Of a stretch of DNA of 64,000 bases, positions 34,569 to 42,952 are shown one piece after another; positions within the stretch are counted from its first letter, which is position 1, and every line of letters begins with the position of its first letter. The position numbers were made by a program, and so were the translations under genes. Below the pieces are notes generated by a model. That model was given only the letters and a program-made list of their open reading frames with translations, was not told where the DNA came from and made no database searches. Source of the DNA: Rothia nasimurium (GTDB taxonomy: Bacteria; Actinomycetota; Actinomycetes; Actinomycetales; Micrococcaceae). The stretch is from positions 2,232,001-2,296,000 of the forward strand of contig NZ_CP056080.1 in NCBI RefSeq assembly GCF_014217215.1. The letters run 5' to 3'.

Positions 34569-35507
34569 TCAACAGGCCAGGCGGTAGATTTCTTCGGCAA
34601 GCACGAGGTCTTCCCAGCCCATACCCGTTGTTTTGAAAATGATGGGGGCAGTACGTTTTAGAGGGACGCTGCCGGTAACACAGTCTTTGAGAAGTATTAG
34701 ATCCTCATACGCAAGCGCTCCCTGAGCAACTGCCTGAATAACATCGCCTGCCTCGCGGCGAGCGGTTTCAAGGTCTTCAACGATCACCTGACCGCTTGCA
34801 AGAAAATCAGCGTCTAGCTCACGGGCGTCCGGCGTGTGCGACCCTACGGCCACGACCATAACGTCTTCACGCACGTCAGCCCGTGTAAAGAGCGGTTCCG
34901 AGGCAGTGGTGCAGCAGAGAACCAGATCAGCTTGGCTCAGCTCTAGACCCGCCCGATCGCTACCGGCTTGAGCCCACTGTCGAGTTGATCCTGCAGGTGC
35001 GTCTTCCGGTAGGTAGTGCGGACGGTTCCGACTCACATAGGTCACCAACACTTCACGCTTGTTATCGCAAAGGTCCCGTACTACTTTCTCGTGCCAGCGC
35101 CCCTGCGGGCCGGTGCCAAAAATAAGCACCTTCAGGAGCTCTGACGAGTCTGTGATCAAGGGCGAGATAGCGCTCAAAGAAACAGCGGGGGTGCGGATAG
35201 AAGTTAGAGCGGCACCGTCAATAACTGCTACAGGGCTCAGGGAGCCACCCTGAAAGAGCAAATAATTCCCTTGAATACGTTCCACCTCATAATCAGCGTT
35301 GTGGTGGTTGACGGTCAAAACCTTGATGCCGGTAGCAGTGGCTGTTGCTGAGGGCATGGTCAAGAGCTGCCCGCCGGGAATATCGTAAGCCTGCCGGTGG
35401 AAGTCCTGGGCCGGGTCATAGCCACTGGCAAGAGCCTGCCGGATAGCCTTAACGGCTTGCGATGGGGCAAGTACTTTTTCTACGGTGTCTTGATCTATAA
35501 ACAGCAT
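34569..35507 (-). CDS. Ornithine cyclodeaminase/mu-crystallin family protein
   Basis: 312 residues. The Rossmann NAD-binding loop is VLIFGTGPQGRWHEKVV (about 127-143), with VAVIDGAALTSIRTPAVSLSAI before it, matching the family. Members include ornithine and lysine cyclodeaminases, ketimine reductases and opine-type enzymes, so the substrate stays open. A terminator separates it from the gene before. No amino acid biosynthesis partner lies next to it; another family member is at 45109-46308. Confidence 0.82.
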   Translation of the reverse strand: MLFIDQDTVEKVLAPSQAVKAIRQALASGYDPAQDFHRQAYDIPGGQLLTMPSATATATGIKVLTVNHHNADYEVERIQGNYLLFQGGSLSPVAVIDGAALTSIRTPAVSLSAISPLITDSSELLKVLIFGTGPQGRWHEKVVRDLCDNKREVLVTYVSRNRPHYLPEDAPAGSTRQWAQAGSDRAGLELSQADLVLCCTTASEPLFTRADVREDVMVVAVGSHTPDARELDADFLASGQVIVEDLETARREAGDVIQAVAQGALAYEDLILLKDCVTGSVPLKRTAPIIFKTTGMGWEDLVLAEEIYRLAC

Positions 35508-35578
35508 ATTTTCTCCTTATCCCTAATCAGCAGATAGTTGGTAGTGACATCTGGCGGCCGAAATTATTAACCTTTCGC

Positions 35579-36565
35579 CTAGAAGAGCGCCACCTTCGGC
35601 GGGGCCGGGAAGATCTCGTCGAGGCGGGCGAGTTCGTCCGCGTCAAACCGGCGGACGACGGCAGCCGCGTTCGCGCGCACCTGCTCCTCGGTGGTGGCAC
35701 CGGCAATCACGGAGGCAACCGGCTCCTGCTGGGCCAGCCACGAGAAGGCGACCTGCACCTCGGTCAGGCCACGCTCGGCGGCAAAGGCTGAGAAAGCTTC
35801 GAGCTGATCCCAGTTAGCACCGTCCAAAATATCAGGCTTGATACGGGTCAGGCGCCCATCGGCAGGAGCAAAAGAGCGGGAATACTTACCCGTCAGCAGC
35901 CCGTTGGCCAGGGGGAAGTAGGGCAGCACGCCCAGCCCGAACTCGCGAGCAGCGGGCAGGACCTCAAGCTCAGCACGGCGGTCGAGCAGGTTGTAGTGGT
36001 TTTCAGCCGCAATGTAGCGGTGCCCCAGTGCCCGGCCCAGGTGTTCGGCGTGGGCAATCTGCCAGCCGGTGTGGTTGGACGACCCGATATAGCGCACCTT
36101 GCCCTGCTCAATCAGGGTGCCCAGGGCTGAGAGGGTTTCTTCGATGGGGGTGGCGGGGTCGGGGGTGTGGTGGAAGTAGAGGTCGATGTAGTCGGTGCCC
36201 AGGCGGCTCAGGGACGCCTCAACCGCCCGCATAATGTACCGGCGGGAGCCGCGCACCCCGTGGTCGGTGCCGTTGGCACCGCCCATATCCATACCGAACT
36301 TGGAGACAACTACAATCTCATCGCGGTCGATTCCGGTCTCGCGCAGGGCCCGCCCAAACATGGTTTCAGAAACGCCCGGTTCAGCCCCGTAGATATCGGC
36401 GACATCGAAAAGGGTAATGCCGGCTTCAACGGCAGCGGTGAGGACGGCGTTGGTTCCGGCTTGCGTTTCGGTAGCGGTTTTGGCGCGGCCCAGGTTATTG
36501 CACCCCAGGCCTACGTTTGAAACGGTGAGGCCGCTTTTTCCCAGTTGACGGTATTCAATGCTCAT
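35579..36565 (-). CDS. Aldo/keto reductase
   Basis: 328 residues from the ATG at 36565; an ATG three codons upstream (36574) is equally open. A TIM-barrel NADPH oxidoreductase of the YajO/Kv-beta-like group. The tetrad is visible: D (FDVADIYG), Y (DIYG), K (VVSKFG) and H (YFHHTPD). Cofactor residues lie in IAGATTEEQVRAN near the C-terminus. The substrate is not predictable. It is 71 bp from the cyclodeaminase-like gene, so it could be co-transcribed with it. Confidence 0.88.
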   Translation of the reverse strand: MSIEYRQLGKSGLTVSNVGLGCNNLGRAKTATETQAGTNAVLTAAVEAGITLFDVADIYGAEPGVSETMFGRALRETGIDRDEIVVVSKFGMDMGGANGTDHGVRGSRRYIMRAVEASLSRLGTDYIDLYFHHTPDPATPIEETLSALGTLIEQGKVRYIGSSNHTGWQIAHAEHLGRALGHRYIAAENHYNLLDRRAELEVLPAAREFGLGVLPYFPLANGLLTGKYSRSFAPADGRLTRIKPDILDGANWDQLEAFSAFAAERGLTEVQVAFSWLAQQEPVASVIAGATTEEQVRANAAAVVRRFDADELARLDEIFPAPPKVALF

Positions 36566-36680
36566 ACCCGTCATATTACTGTCATGTGTCTCGACACACC
36601 CGACACAGAGTCAAAAAGCTACACAGAGCGGCGGTTTCTTGCCAGCGCCCTGTCTGCGCTTTTAGTGTAGAACCATCAAA

Positions 36681-36766
36681 TCTATCCAGAGCGACCGAGA
36701 GACCTAGCTCGATGACGTCGCAGCAACCACCCTGACGGGAAAGGTGCTCCTGCTAGGACCGATAGA
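36681..36766 (+). ncRNA. SAM riboswitch (SAM-I/SAM-IV clan) upstream of metFE
   Basis: The P1 stem is TCTATC (36681-36686) with GATAGA (36761-36766). Inside are CAGAGCGACCGAGAGACC, the conserved GATGACGTCGCAGCAACC and AAGGTGCT blocks in the order expected for the SAM-I clan. It lies 107 bp upstream of metF. Between it and metF is a GC-rich segment with inverted repeats that could act as expression platform. High S-adenosylmethionine would switch off metF and metE. The exact Rfam subclass cannot be settled by eye. Confidence 0.85.
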
Positions 36767-36872
36767 GTGCATCACCAGCGGTCCACCCACCGCGCTGTGT
36801 GGCGCCCTCCCGCCACCAGTGGGAGCGGCCACCGCATTCTTTCGGGTCTACCCAACGACCTGTAAGGAAACC

Positions 36873-37784
36873 ATGAGTACCCATACACCGGCGCTCTCCT
36901 ACGAACTCTTCCCACCGCGAAGTTCTGCCAGTTGCGAGAGTCTGCTGACGACCATCGACCAGCTGGCACCCACTAACCCCGACTATGTGTCGGTGACCTA
37001 TTCCGGTGACCGGGCTCGTAAGCAGAAAACCCTGGCCCTGCTAGACCATCTGGTTCATGAAACCCGGCTCACTCCCCTGGCCCACCTCACCTGTGTGGGG
37101 CACACCGCCGAGGAGCTGGAAGCTGCTGTTCGCCGTATTCTGGCGATCGGCGTCCGCGGGTTTTTAGCCCTGCGCGGCGACCTGCCGCCGGGCAGTACGC
37201 AGGCTCCCGATATCCCCTTTGCCCGATCCCTGGTGGACCTCATCCGCCGGGTGGAGACCCAGGATTTTGCCCACCTAGCGGCAGGACGCGTGGCGGTGGG
37301 GGTGGCTGCCTACCCCTCCCGGCACCCGGAGTCCAGCTCGGAGCTGCAGGATATTGAAATTCTGCTCTCCAAGGAGCGGGCGGGGGCTGACTTCGCTATT
37401 ACCCAGGTTTTCTTTGAGGCGACCCGCTACGAATCCCTGGTGCAGCGGGCCCGAACTGCGGGGGTAACACTGCCCCTGATTCCGGGCATCATGCCGGTCA
37501 CCAGCCTGCGCAGGCTCACCACCCTCTGCTCGCTGGCGGGCCTGCCCGTACCCCAGCAGCTGGCCTACGACCTTGAAACCGCGAGCGGGGACGCCGATCG
37601 GCACCGTATCGGGGTGGAGTTCGGCGTCCGCCTGCTCCAAGAATCCCTCGACGCCGGTGCCCCCGGCATCCACTTCTACACCTTCAATGAACACGCAGCG
37701 GTGCTGGACGTTCTCGAGCGGGTCGACCTACCCCGCTACAGCACCCGCTTTGAAAACCCCCTGGCCGAACTGACCTACGCCTAA
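36873..37784 (+). CDS. metF: Methylenetetrahydrofolate reductase
   Basis: 303 residues. The start at 36873 has AAGGA 5 nt upstream; the open frame upstream is the riboswitch. Conserved blocks are SYELFPPRS, PDYVSVTYSGD (a changed form of the usual VTYGAGG), LTCVG, LALRGDLP, GADFAITQVFFEATRY and IPGIMPV. It makes 5-methyl-tetrahydrofolate for MetE encoded 37 bp downstream. Both genes are under the SAM riboswitch. Confidence 0.92.
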   Translation: MSTHTPALSYELFPPRSSASCESLLTTIDQLAPTNPDYVSVTYSGDRARKQKTLALLDHLVHETRLTPLAHLTCVGHTAEELEAAVRRILAIGVRGFLALRGDLPPGSTQAPDIPFARSLVDLIRRVETQDFAHLAAGRVAVGVAAYPSRHPESSSELQDIEILLSKERAGADFAITQVFFEATRYESLVQRARTAGVTLPLIPGIMPVTSLRRLTTLCSLAGLPVPQQLAYDLETASGDADRHRIGVEFGVRLLQESLDAGAPGIHFYTFNEHAAVLDVLERVDLPRYSTRFENPLAELTYA

Positions 37785-37821
37785 AAATATCGGCCCAAAG
37801 ACCTTATAGAAAGACACCACC

Positions 37822-40152
37822 ATGACCACCGTTTTCCCCACCGCAACCATCACCGGCTACCCCCGTATCGGCGCCCGCCGCGAACTCAAGCGCGCTGTTG
37901 AAGCCTACTGGGCGGGTAAGTCCGACCAGAACGAACTGAAACAGACCGCCCAGAAGATTCAGCAGGACGCCTACCGCACCCTCACCGGGTGCGGCCTGAC
38001 CGACGACTACGCTATTCCCGCGGACTTCTCCTTCTACGACCAGGTGCTCGATACCACCCGCCTCTTCACCGCCCTGCCCGCCCGCTTCGAGCCGGTACGC
38101 GATGACCGCGGCCTGATCGACCTGGACGGCTACTTCGCCCTGGCCCGCGGCACCGAGCACCTGCCCCCGTTGGAGCTGACCAAGTGGTTCGACACTAACT
38201 ACCACTACCTGGTGCCAGAAATCGGCCCGACCACCGGCTTTACCCTCAACACCGAAGCTCTCGACGACCTGCTGGCAGCCGCTGAGGCGGCGGGGACGTC
38301 CGCCCGCCCCAGCATCACCGGCCCCCTCACCTACCTGCTCCTGGCAAAAGCTGAGGACGGCGCCCCCGCCGACTTCGCACCCCTCGACCGTCTAGCAGAC
38401 CTGCTGCCCCTCTACCGGGATCTGCTCGCCCACCTGGCTGGCCGCGGTGTGCGCTGGGTTCAGTTCAACGAGCCCGCCCTGGGTGCCGATCAGGCTGTGA
38501 GTGAAGCTGAGCTGGCGCAGCTCATTGAGAAGACCTACGGGGAGCTCACCCAGCTCTCTGACCGCCCCTCCCTGCTGGTCACCAGCCCCTACGGCAACCT
38601 GGCCGGTCTGTTAGAACCCCTGGCCACTTCGGGCGTAGAGGCCCTGCACCTTGACCTGGTATCTACCGGCTATGATCAGGACGCCCTCGCCCGCCTCTTC
38701 GGCGGTGATTCGGCTCCCCTGCTGGTGGCAGGTGTGGTGAACGGCCGCAATATCTGGCGCAACGACCTGGCAGCCTCCCTCCACACCCTGCAGGAGGTGG
38801 GAGCGGCGTCCGTCTCAACCTCAACCTCCCTGCAGCACGTGCCCTACGACCTTGACCTGGAAACCGGGCTCGACCAGAAGCTCACCAACTGGCTGGCCTT
38901 TGCCCACCAGAAGGTCAGCGAAGTTGCCCTGCTCGCTCGGGGTCTCGCTGAGGGTCCCGAGGCTATCGCCACCGAAGTTGAGCAGGCCAAGGCAGCGCTC
39001 GCAGCGCGCGCCCAGTCCAGCGGAGTCAACGACCCCTGCATCCGCGAGCGCACCCTCTCCATTACCCCCGAGAACTACGAGCGCACGTCCGCTCAGGTGC
39101 GTCAGCAGGCCCAGGAGGATCTGAACCTGCCCCTGCTGCCGACCACCACCATCGGGTCTTTCCCGCAGACCGGTCATATTCGTTCCCTGCGGGCGGACTA
39201 CCGCAAGGGTGCCTTGACCAGGGAAGAGCTCGATGCTCATCTGCGGGAGGAGATTCGCTGTGTGATTGACTTCCAGGAGAGTCTGGGGCTGGATGTGCTG
39301 GTGCACGGTGAAGCTGAGCGTAACGACATGGTGCAGTATTTTGCGGAGAACTTCGACGGGTTTGCGCCGACCGAGCACGGCTGGGTGCAGTCCTACGGCT
39401 CGCGCTGTACCCGCCCCTCGATTCTGTGGGGCGATGTAAAGCGTAGCGGTGCGGGTACTCGCGGTGAGGCCTTTACGGTGCCGTGGATTAGCTTCGCGCA
39501 GCAGCAGACCGATAAGCCGGTCAAGGGTATGCTCACCGGCCCGGTGACGATTCTGGCCTGGTCGTTTGTGCGCGATGATCAGCCTCTGGCGGCGACCGCG
39601 ACCCAGGTTGCGCTGGCCCTGGCCGATGAGATTGCTGACCTTGAGGCCGCAGGCACCCGCATTATTCAGGTGGATGAGCCCGCCCTGCGCGAACTGCTCC
39701 CCCTGCGCGCCGAGGATCAGGCTGCCTACCTCGACTGGTCGGTCGGTGCCTTCCGCCTGGCAACCTCGCAGGTTGCCGACTCCACCCAGATCCACACCCA
39801 CCTGTGCTACTCGGAGTTCAACGAGATTTTCGGGGCAATCGATGCCCTGAACGCGGACGTCACCTCGATTGAGGCAGCCCGCTCCCGCCTGGAACTGCTG
39901 GCCGATGTGCCCGAGAGCTTCGACCGTGGCATCGGCCCCGGCGTGTGGGACATCCACTCCCCGCGTGTGCCCCAGGTCGACGAGGTCGAGAAACTGCTGG
40001 CTACTGCCCTGGAGCATATCCCCGCCCGTCAGCTCTGGGTTAACCCCGACTGCGGCCTGAAGACCCGCGCCTACAAGGAGACCAAGGCTTCCATCGAGTC
40101 TCTGGTTGCCGCTACCGAGGCTGTACGAGCCAGCCTCAACGTAGCGGTCTAG
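37822..40152 (+). CDS. metE: Cobalamin-independent methionine synthase
   Basis: 776 residues, full length with both barrels. The N-terminal half begins GYPRIGARRELKRAVEAYW. The C-terminal half has TTTIGSFPQT and the zinc site: HTHLCYSEF (His, Cys) and NPDCGLKTR (Cys). It transfers the methyl group of 5-methyltetrahydropteroyl-polyglutamate to homocysteine. It works directly with MetF and is co-regulated by the riboswitch. A strong terminator follows. Confidence 0.97.
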   Translation: MTTVFPTATITGYPRIGARRELKRAVEAYWAGKSDQNELKQTAQKIQQDAYRTLTGCGLTDDYAIPADFSFYDQVLDTTRLFTALPARFEPVRDDRGLIDLDGYFALARGTEHLPPLELTKWFDTNYHYLVPEIGPTTGFTLNTEALDDLLAAAEAAGTSARPSITGPLTYLLLAKAEDGAPADFAPLDRLADLLPLYRDLLAHLAGRGVRWVQFNEPALGADQAVSEAELAQLIEKTYGELTQLSDRPSLLVTSPYGNLAGLLEPLATSGVEALHLDLVSTGYDQDALARLFGGDSAPLLVAGVVNGRNIWRNDLAASLHTLQEVGAASVSTSTSLQHVPYDLDLETGLDQKLTNWLAFAHQKVSEVALLARGLAEGPEAIATEVEQAKAALAARAQSSGVNDPCIRERTLSITPENYERTSAQVRQQAQEDLNLPLLPTTTIGSFPQTGHIRSLRADYRKGALTREELDAHLREEIRCVIDFQESLGLDVLVHGEAERNDMVQYFAENFDGFAPTEHGWVQSYGSRCTRPSILWGDVKRSGAGTRGEAFTVPWISFAQQQTDKPVKGMLTGPVTILAWSFVRDDQPLAATATQVALALADEIADLEAAGTRIIQVDEPALRELLPLRAEDQAAYLDWSVGAFRLATSQVADSTQIHTHLCYSEFNEIFGAIDALNADVTSIEAARSRLELLADVPESFDRGIGPGVWDIHSPRVPQVDEVEKLLATALEHIPARQLWVNPDCGLKTRAYKETKASIESLVAATEAVRASLNVAV

Positions 40153-40162
40153 GCGTCAGCAA

Positions 40163-40220
40163 AAGGACGCCGCCCCCGCCCTCCCCGCCGCCTGGCAGGA
40201 GGGTGGGTGGCGGCGTCCTT
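40163..40220 (+). terminator. metE terminator built from an inverted GGACGCC pair
   Basis: Outer arms AAGGACGCCGCC (40163-40174) and GGCGGCGTCCTT (40209-40220) are perfect, with further pairing inside. It starts 10 bp past the metE stop and may also serve the convergent MFS gene. Confidence 0.85.
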
Positions 40221-40245
40221 GCATCCGTGAAGCTCAGGTGCGACC

Positions 40246-41763
40246 CTAGTGGGCCATGGGGGCACTTCCGGGAGCCTGCTTGCCGGCGGGCAGAAGTAGG
40301 GCTACCACGATAGAGCCCAGCGACATGAAGGCTGCTACCAGGAAGGCCAGGTGCACACCGGCCATGTAGGCCTCTACGCCGGTGCCGCCGTGGGCAGCCG
40401 ACCCGATACCCAGCAGAGCCACGAAAAGGGCGGTTGCTGCGGCACCGGATACCTGCTGGAAGGTGGTCATAGCCGAGGAACCGAAAGCGTGCAGCTCGTG
40501 GTCGAGAGAACCCAGCCCCAGGGACATCATGGGGGTGTTGATGAGCGGCAGGGCGAAAGTCATGAGCATGTAGGTACCCACCAGGTACCAGACGGGAGTC
40601 TGGGTGCTGAAGGTACTCATTAGCCAGATGGAGGCGCTAAAGAGCAGGGCACCGGGGATGACCAGGGTGCGGGCGCCGAAGCGGTCCGACAGGCGGCCGA
40701 CGACGGGGCTCAGCACCGCCATGAGCACGCCACCGGGTAGCAGCATCAGGCCGGTTTGCAGGGCGCTCATGCCTAGGACGTTTGCGGCGTAGAGGGGAAT
40801 CATAATTGCGGTACCTAGCATGACGCCAATACCCAGGGAGGTCATGATGACGGTCAGGGTGAAGGGGCGGGCACGGAAAATGCGCAGGTCCATGAAGGGA
40901 CCGCGGTCTTGCAGCTGAATCTGACGGCGCACAAACACGGCCAGCAGGGCAACCGAGACAGCCACAATAACCCAGGGGTTAACCGGCAGATGGGCACCGC
41001 CGTGGGAGGAATCACCGCCCATGGACGACAGGCCCAGCACCAGGCCGCCAAAGCCCAGGGTTGAGAGGACGATAGAGAAGACATCGAGCTTCTGTGAGCT
41101 ACCCTCGGGCTTCTCGGCCGGGGCCAGGCGTAGACCAATCACCAGGGCGATGATGCCGATGGGCAGGATCAGCCAGAAGAGCCAGCGCCAGCTAGCGACG
41201 TTCAGAATAAGACCTGAGACGGTGGGGCCAGCAGCCGGCGCTGCAGAAATGACCATACCGATAAGGCCCATAGCCTGACCGATTTTACTGGGGGCAACCA
41301 GGCGCATCATAGTGGTCATAAGCAGCGGAATCATCACGCCGGTACCGCCTGCCTGGAGCACGCGTCCGACCAGTAGCAGGGCAATGCCGGGGGCGATGGC
41401 AGCCACCAGGGTACCCAGGGAGAACAGGGCCATAGCACCCACGAAGACCGTGCGGATGGAATAGCGGGAGATGATGAAGCCAGAAGCCGGGGTTACGACC
41501 GCCATGGTCAGCATGAAGCCGGTGGAGGTCCACTGGGCGGTGGAAGCGCTGATGTTCAAATCTGACATGATGTCGGGCAGGGCTACGCCCAGCAGGGTTT
41601 CATTCAGAATCAGCACGAAGGCCGCGATGACCATAATAGCCAGGAGCAAGAACTCCTGGCGCTCTAGTTTATGGGCAGCGGGCATTGATGCGGTGTGCGC
41701 AGCCGGTTCAGTGACCGCGTGCGCTCCGGTTTCGGGGTGAGAGTGTGTTTGCGTAGAAGACAT
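40246..41763 (-). CDS. DHA2-family MFS transporter
   Basis: 505 residues with about 14 hydrophobic helices after a ~35-residue His/Ala-rich cytoplasmic tail. LNETLLGVALPDIMSDL is motif D1, and the PAAGPTVSGLIL motif C of antiporters is clear. It is like EmrB/LmrB/MDR pumps; the exported drug is unknown. There is no adjacent regulator, unlike the pump at 24915. Confidence 0.88.
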   Translation of the reverse strand: MSSTQTHSHPETGAHAVTEPAAHTASMPAAHKLERQEFLLLAIMVIAAFVLILNETLLGVALPDIMSDLNISASTAQWTSTGFMLTMAVVTPASGFIISRYSIRTVFVGAMALFSLGTLVAAIAPGIALLLVGRVLQAGGTGVMIPLLMTTMMRLVAPSKIGQAMGLIGMVISAAPAAGPTVSGLILNVASWRWLFWLILPIGIIALVIGLRLAPAEKPEGSSQKLDVFSIVLSTLGFGGLVLGLSSMGGDSSHGGAHLPVNPWVIVAVSVALLAVFVRRQIQLQDRGPFMDLRIFRARPFTLTVIMTSLGIGVMLGTAIMIPLYAANVLGMSALQTGLMLLPGGVLMAVLSPVVGRLSDRFGARTLVIPGALLFSASIWLMSTFSTQTPVWYLVGTYMLMTFALPLINTPMMSLGLGSLDHELHAFGSSAMTTFQQVSGAAATALFVALLGIGSAAHGGTGVEAYMAGVHLAFLVAAFMSLGSIVVALLLPAGKQAPGSAPMAH

Positions 41764-41851
41764 AGGCGTTTAAGCCTACTCTTCGCGACTGGGAGCGTAT
41801 ATAGCGTCTTGCTCACAACTCCCCGGCCAGGGGCAGGTCCGGGCATACAAA

Positions 41852-41886
41852 CAGGCGCTACACCTTTCCTCAAGGTATAGCGCCTG
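41852..41886 (-). terminator. Terminator of the Tat-exported protein gene
   Basis: 15-bp arms (41852-41866, 41872-41886; CAGGCGCTACACCTT) with one G-U pair, 24 bp past the stop of the 41911 gene. Confidence 0.75.
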
Positions 41887-41910
41887 AAAGCTAACTAAGA
41901 GCGGATTCTC

Positions 41911-42687
41911 TTAGAAGCAACCGTCGTAGCCGGAACCCCAGCCGCCGCCGGAGACACCAACGGTATCGAGAACGTGCCAGTGACCGGTGGCCTTGTTCTT
42001 AATAACCCAGATAGCTTTGAGCCAGCTCTGGGAGGAGCTGAACCAGCGGTTACCTAGCTGAAGCTGGAGCTTGCCTACGCCCTGGTTGCTGTTGAAGTAG
42101 ACGTTGCTGGACTGAACCATGATGGAGCCCTGGGGCAGGGTGATGGTCTTACGGCCTGATTCGTAGCCGTCGTAGGAGAAGGGTAGCTGTAGGCCGCTCA
42201 CGTCGCAGGGGGATGACCAGTTACCGGAGTAGAAATTTCTGCTGCTGTAGTAGCCGGAGCGGATGCCACGGAAGCGTTCACGTGCGTTACCGGCGGTATT
42301 GTAGCGGCCAGCATCCCCGCGAACAGGAACCAGGTAGCACTGGACATCGTAACCCTGGCGGCCTGCGGAAGCATCAAGGGTTAGGGTTGCGGTGTTACCG
42401 TAGCACCAGCCTTCACCGTTGCTCTGGTCGGTGAAGTGGGCGCAGGGAATATCGCGCATCCAGGTACCTTCGTGGCAGCCGGGAGGCAGGGGTGCCTGGT
42501 TAGTGGGCGGAGTCGGCTGAACGGGGGTGGTGGGCTGGGTAGAGTGGGTGGGCTGAGTCGGCTGGTTTGGCTGAGTGGACTGGGTGGGGGTGGTGCTATC
42601 AGCAAATGCAGCGGGGGCTACAGCCAGCAGGGGCGCAGCAAGTACCAGACCTTTAAGGGCTGTGCGACGGCTTGCGGAATGGGACAT
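41911..42687 (-). CDS. Tat-exported protein with Thr/Pro/Gln linker, unknown
   Basis: 258 residues from the ATG at 42687 (GAGGGAG upstream). The N-terminus SASRRTALKGLVLAAPLLAV...AFA is a twin-arginine signal peptide ending near residue 30. A repetitive TQPNQPTQPTHSTQPT linker (about 30-65) follows. The mature domain (about 70-258) has six Cys, many aromatics, Gly and Ser, and looks like a disulfide-stabilised beta-rich secreted domain. Not recognised. No anchor is seen, so it may be released or wall-associated. Confidence 0.7.
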   Translation of the reverse strand: MSHSASRRTALKGLVLAAPLLAVAPAAFADSTTPTQSTQPNQPTQPTHSTQPTTPVQPTPPTNQAPLPPGCHEGTWMRDIPCAHFTDQSNGEGWCYGNTATLTLDASAGRQGYDVQCYLVPVRGDAGRYNTAGNARERFRGIRSGYYSSRNFYSGNWSSPCDVSGLQLPFSYDGYESGRKTITLPQGSIMVQSSNVYFNSNQGVGKLQLQLGNRWFSSSQSWLKAIWVIKNKATGHWHVLDTVGVSGGGWGSGYDGCF

Positions 42688-42952
42688 AGTGTTCTCCCTC
42701 AAGAGATAGTGGTGTCACTGTGTATAAATGTTGTGATGTGTGAGGTAGCTAGCGCAATACGAATAGGAACCGCAGGCTTCCTCACCTTTTATTGTTTCTC
42801 AGAAAAAAATCTGTAGCTAGATAAAATCCCCATTTGTGGCGATAAGAGTGGGCATTGTAGGCTCATTTGTTGGCCGGGTACCTATCACGCCCTCAGCCAA
42901 ACCGTCTAGGTCATACCGGCCAAGACCGTACCGGCGGAATAAACTGGGGCAC

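Noticed and set aside
38821-40017. 398-residue minus-strand frame inside metE
   Set aside because: Fully antisense to the C-terminal half of metE, whose catalytic motifs are intact.
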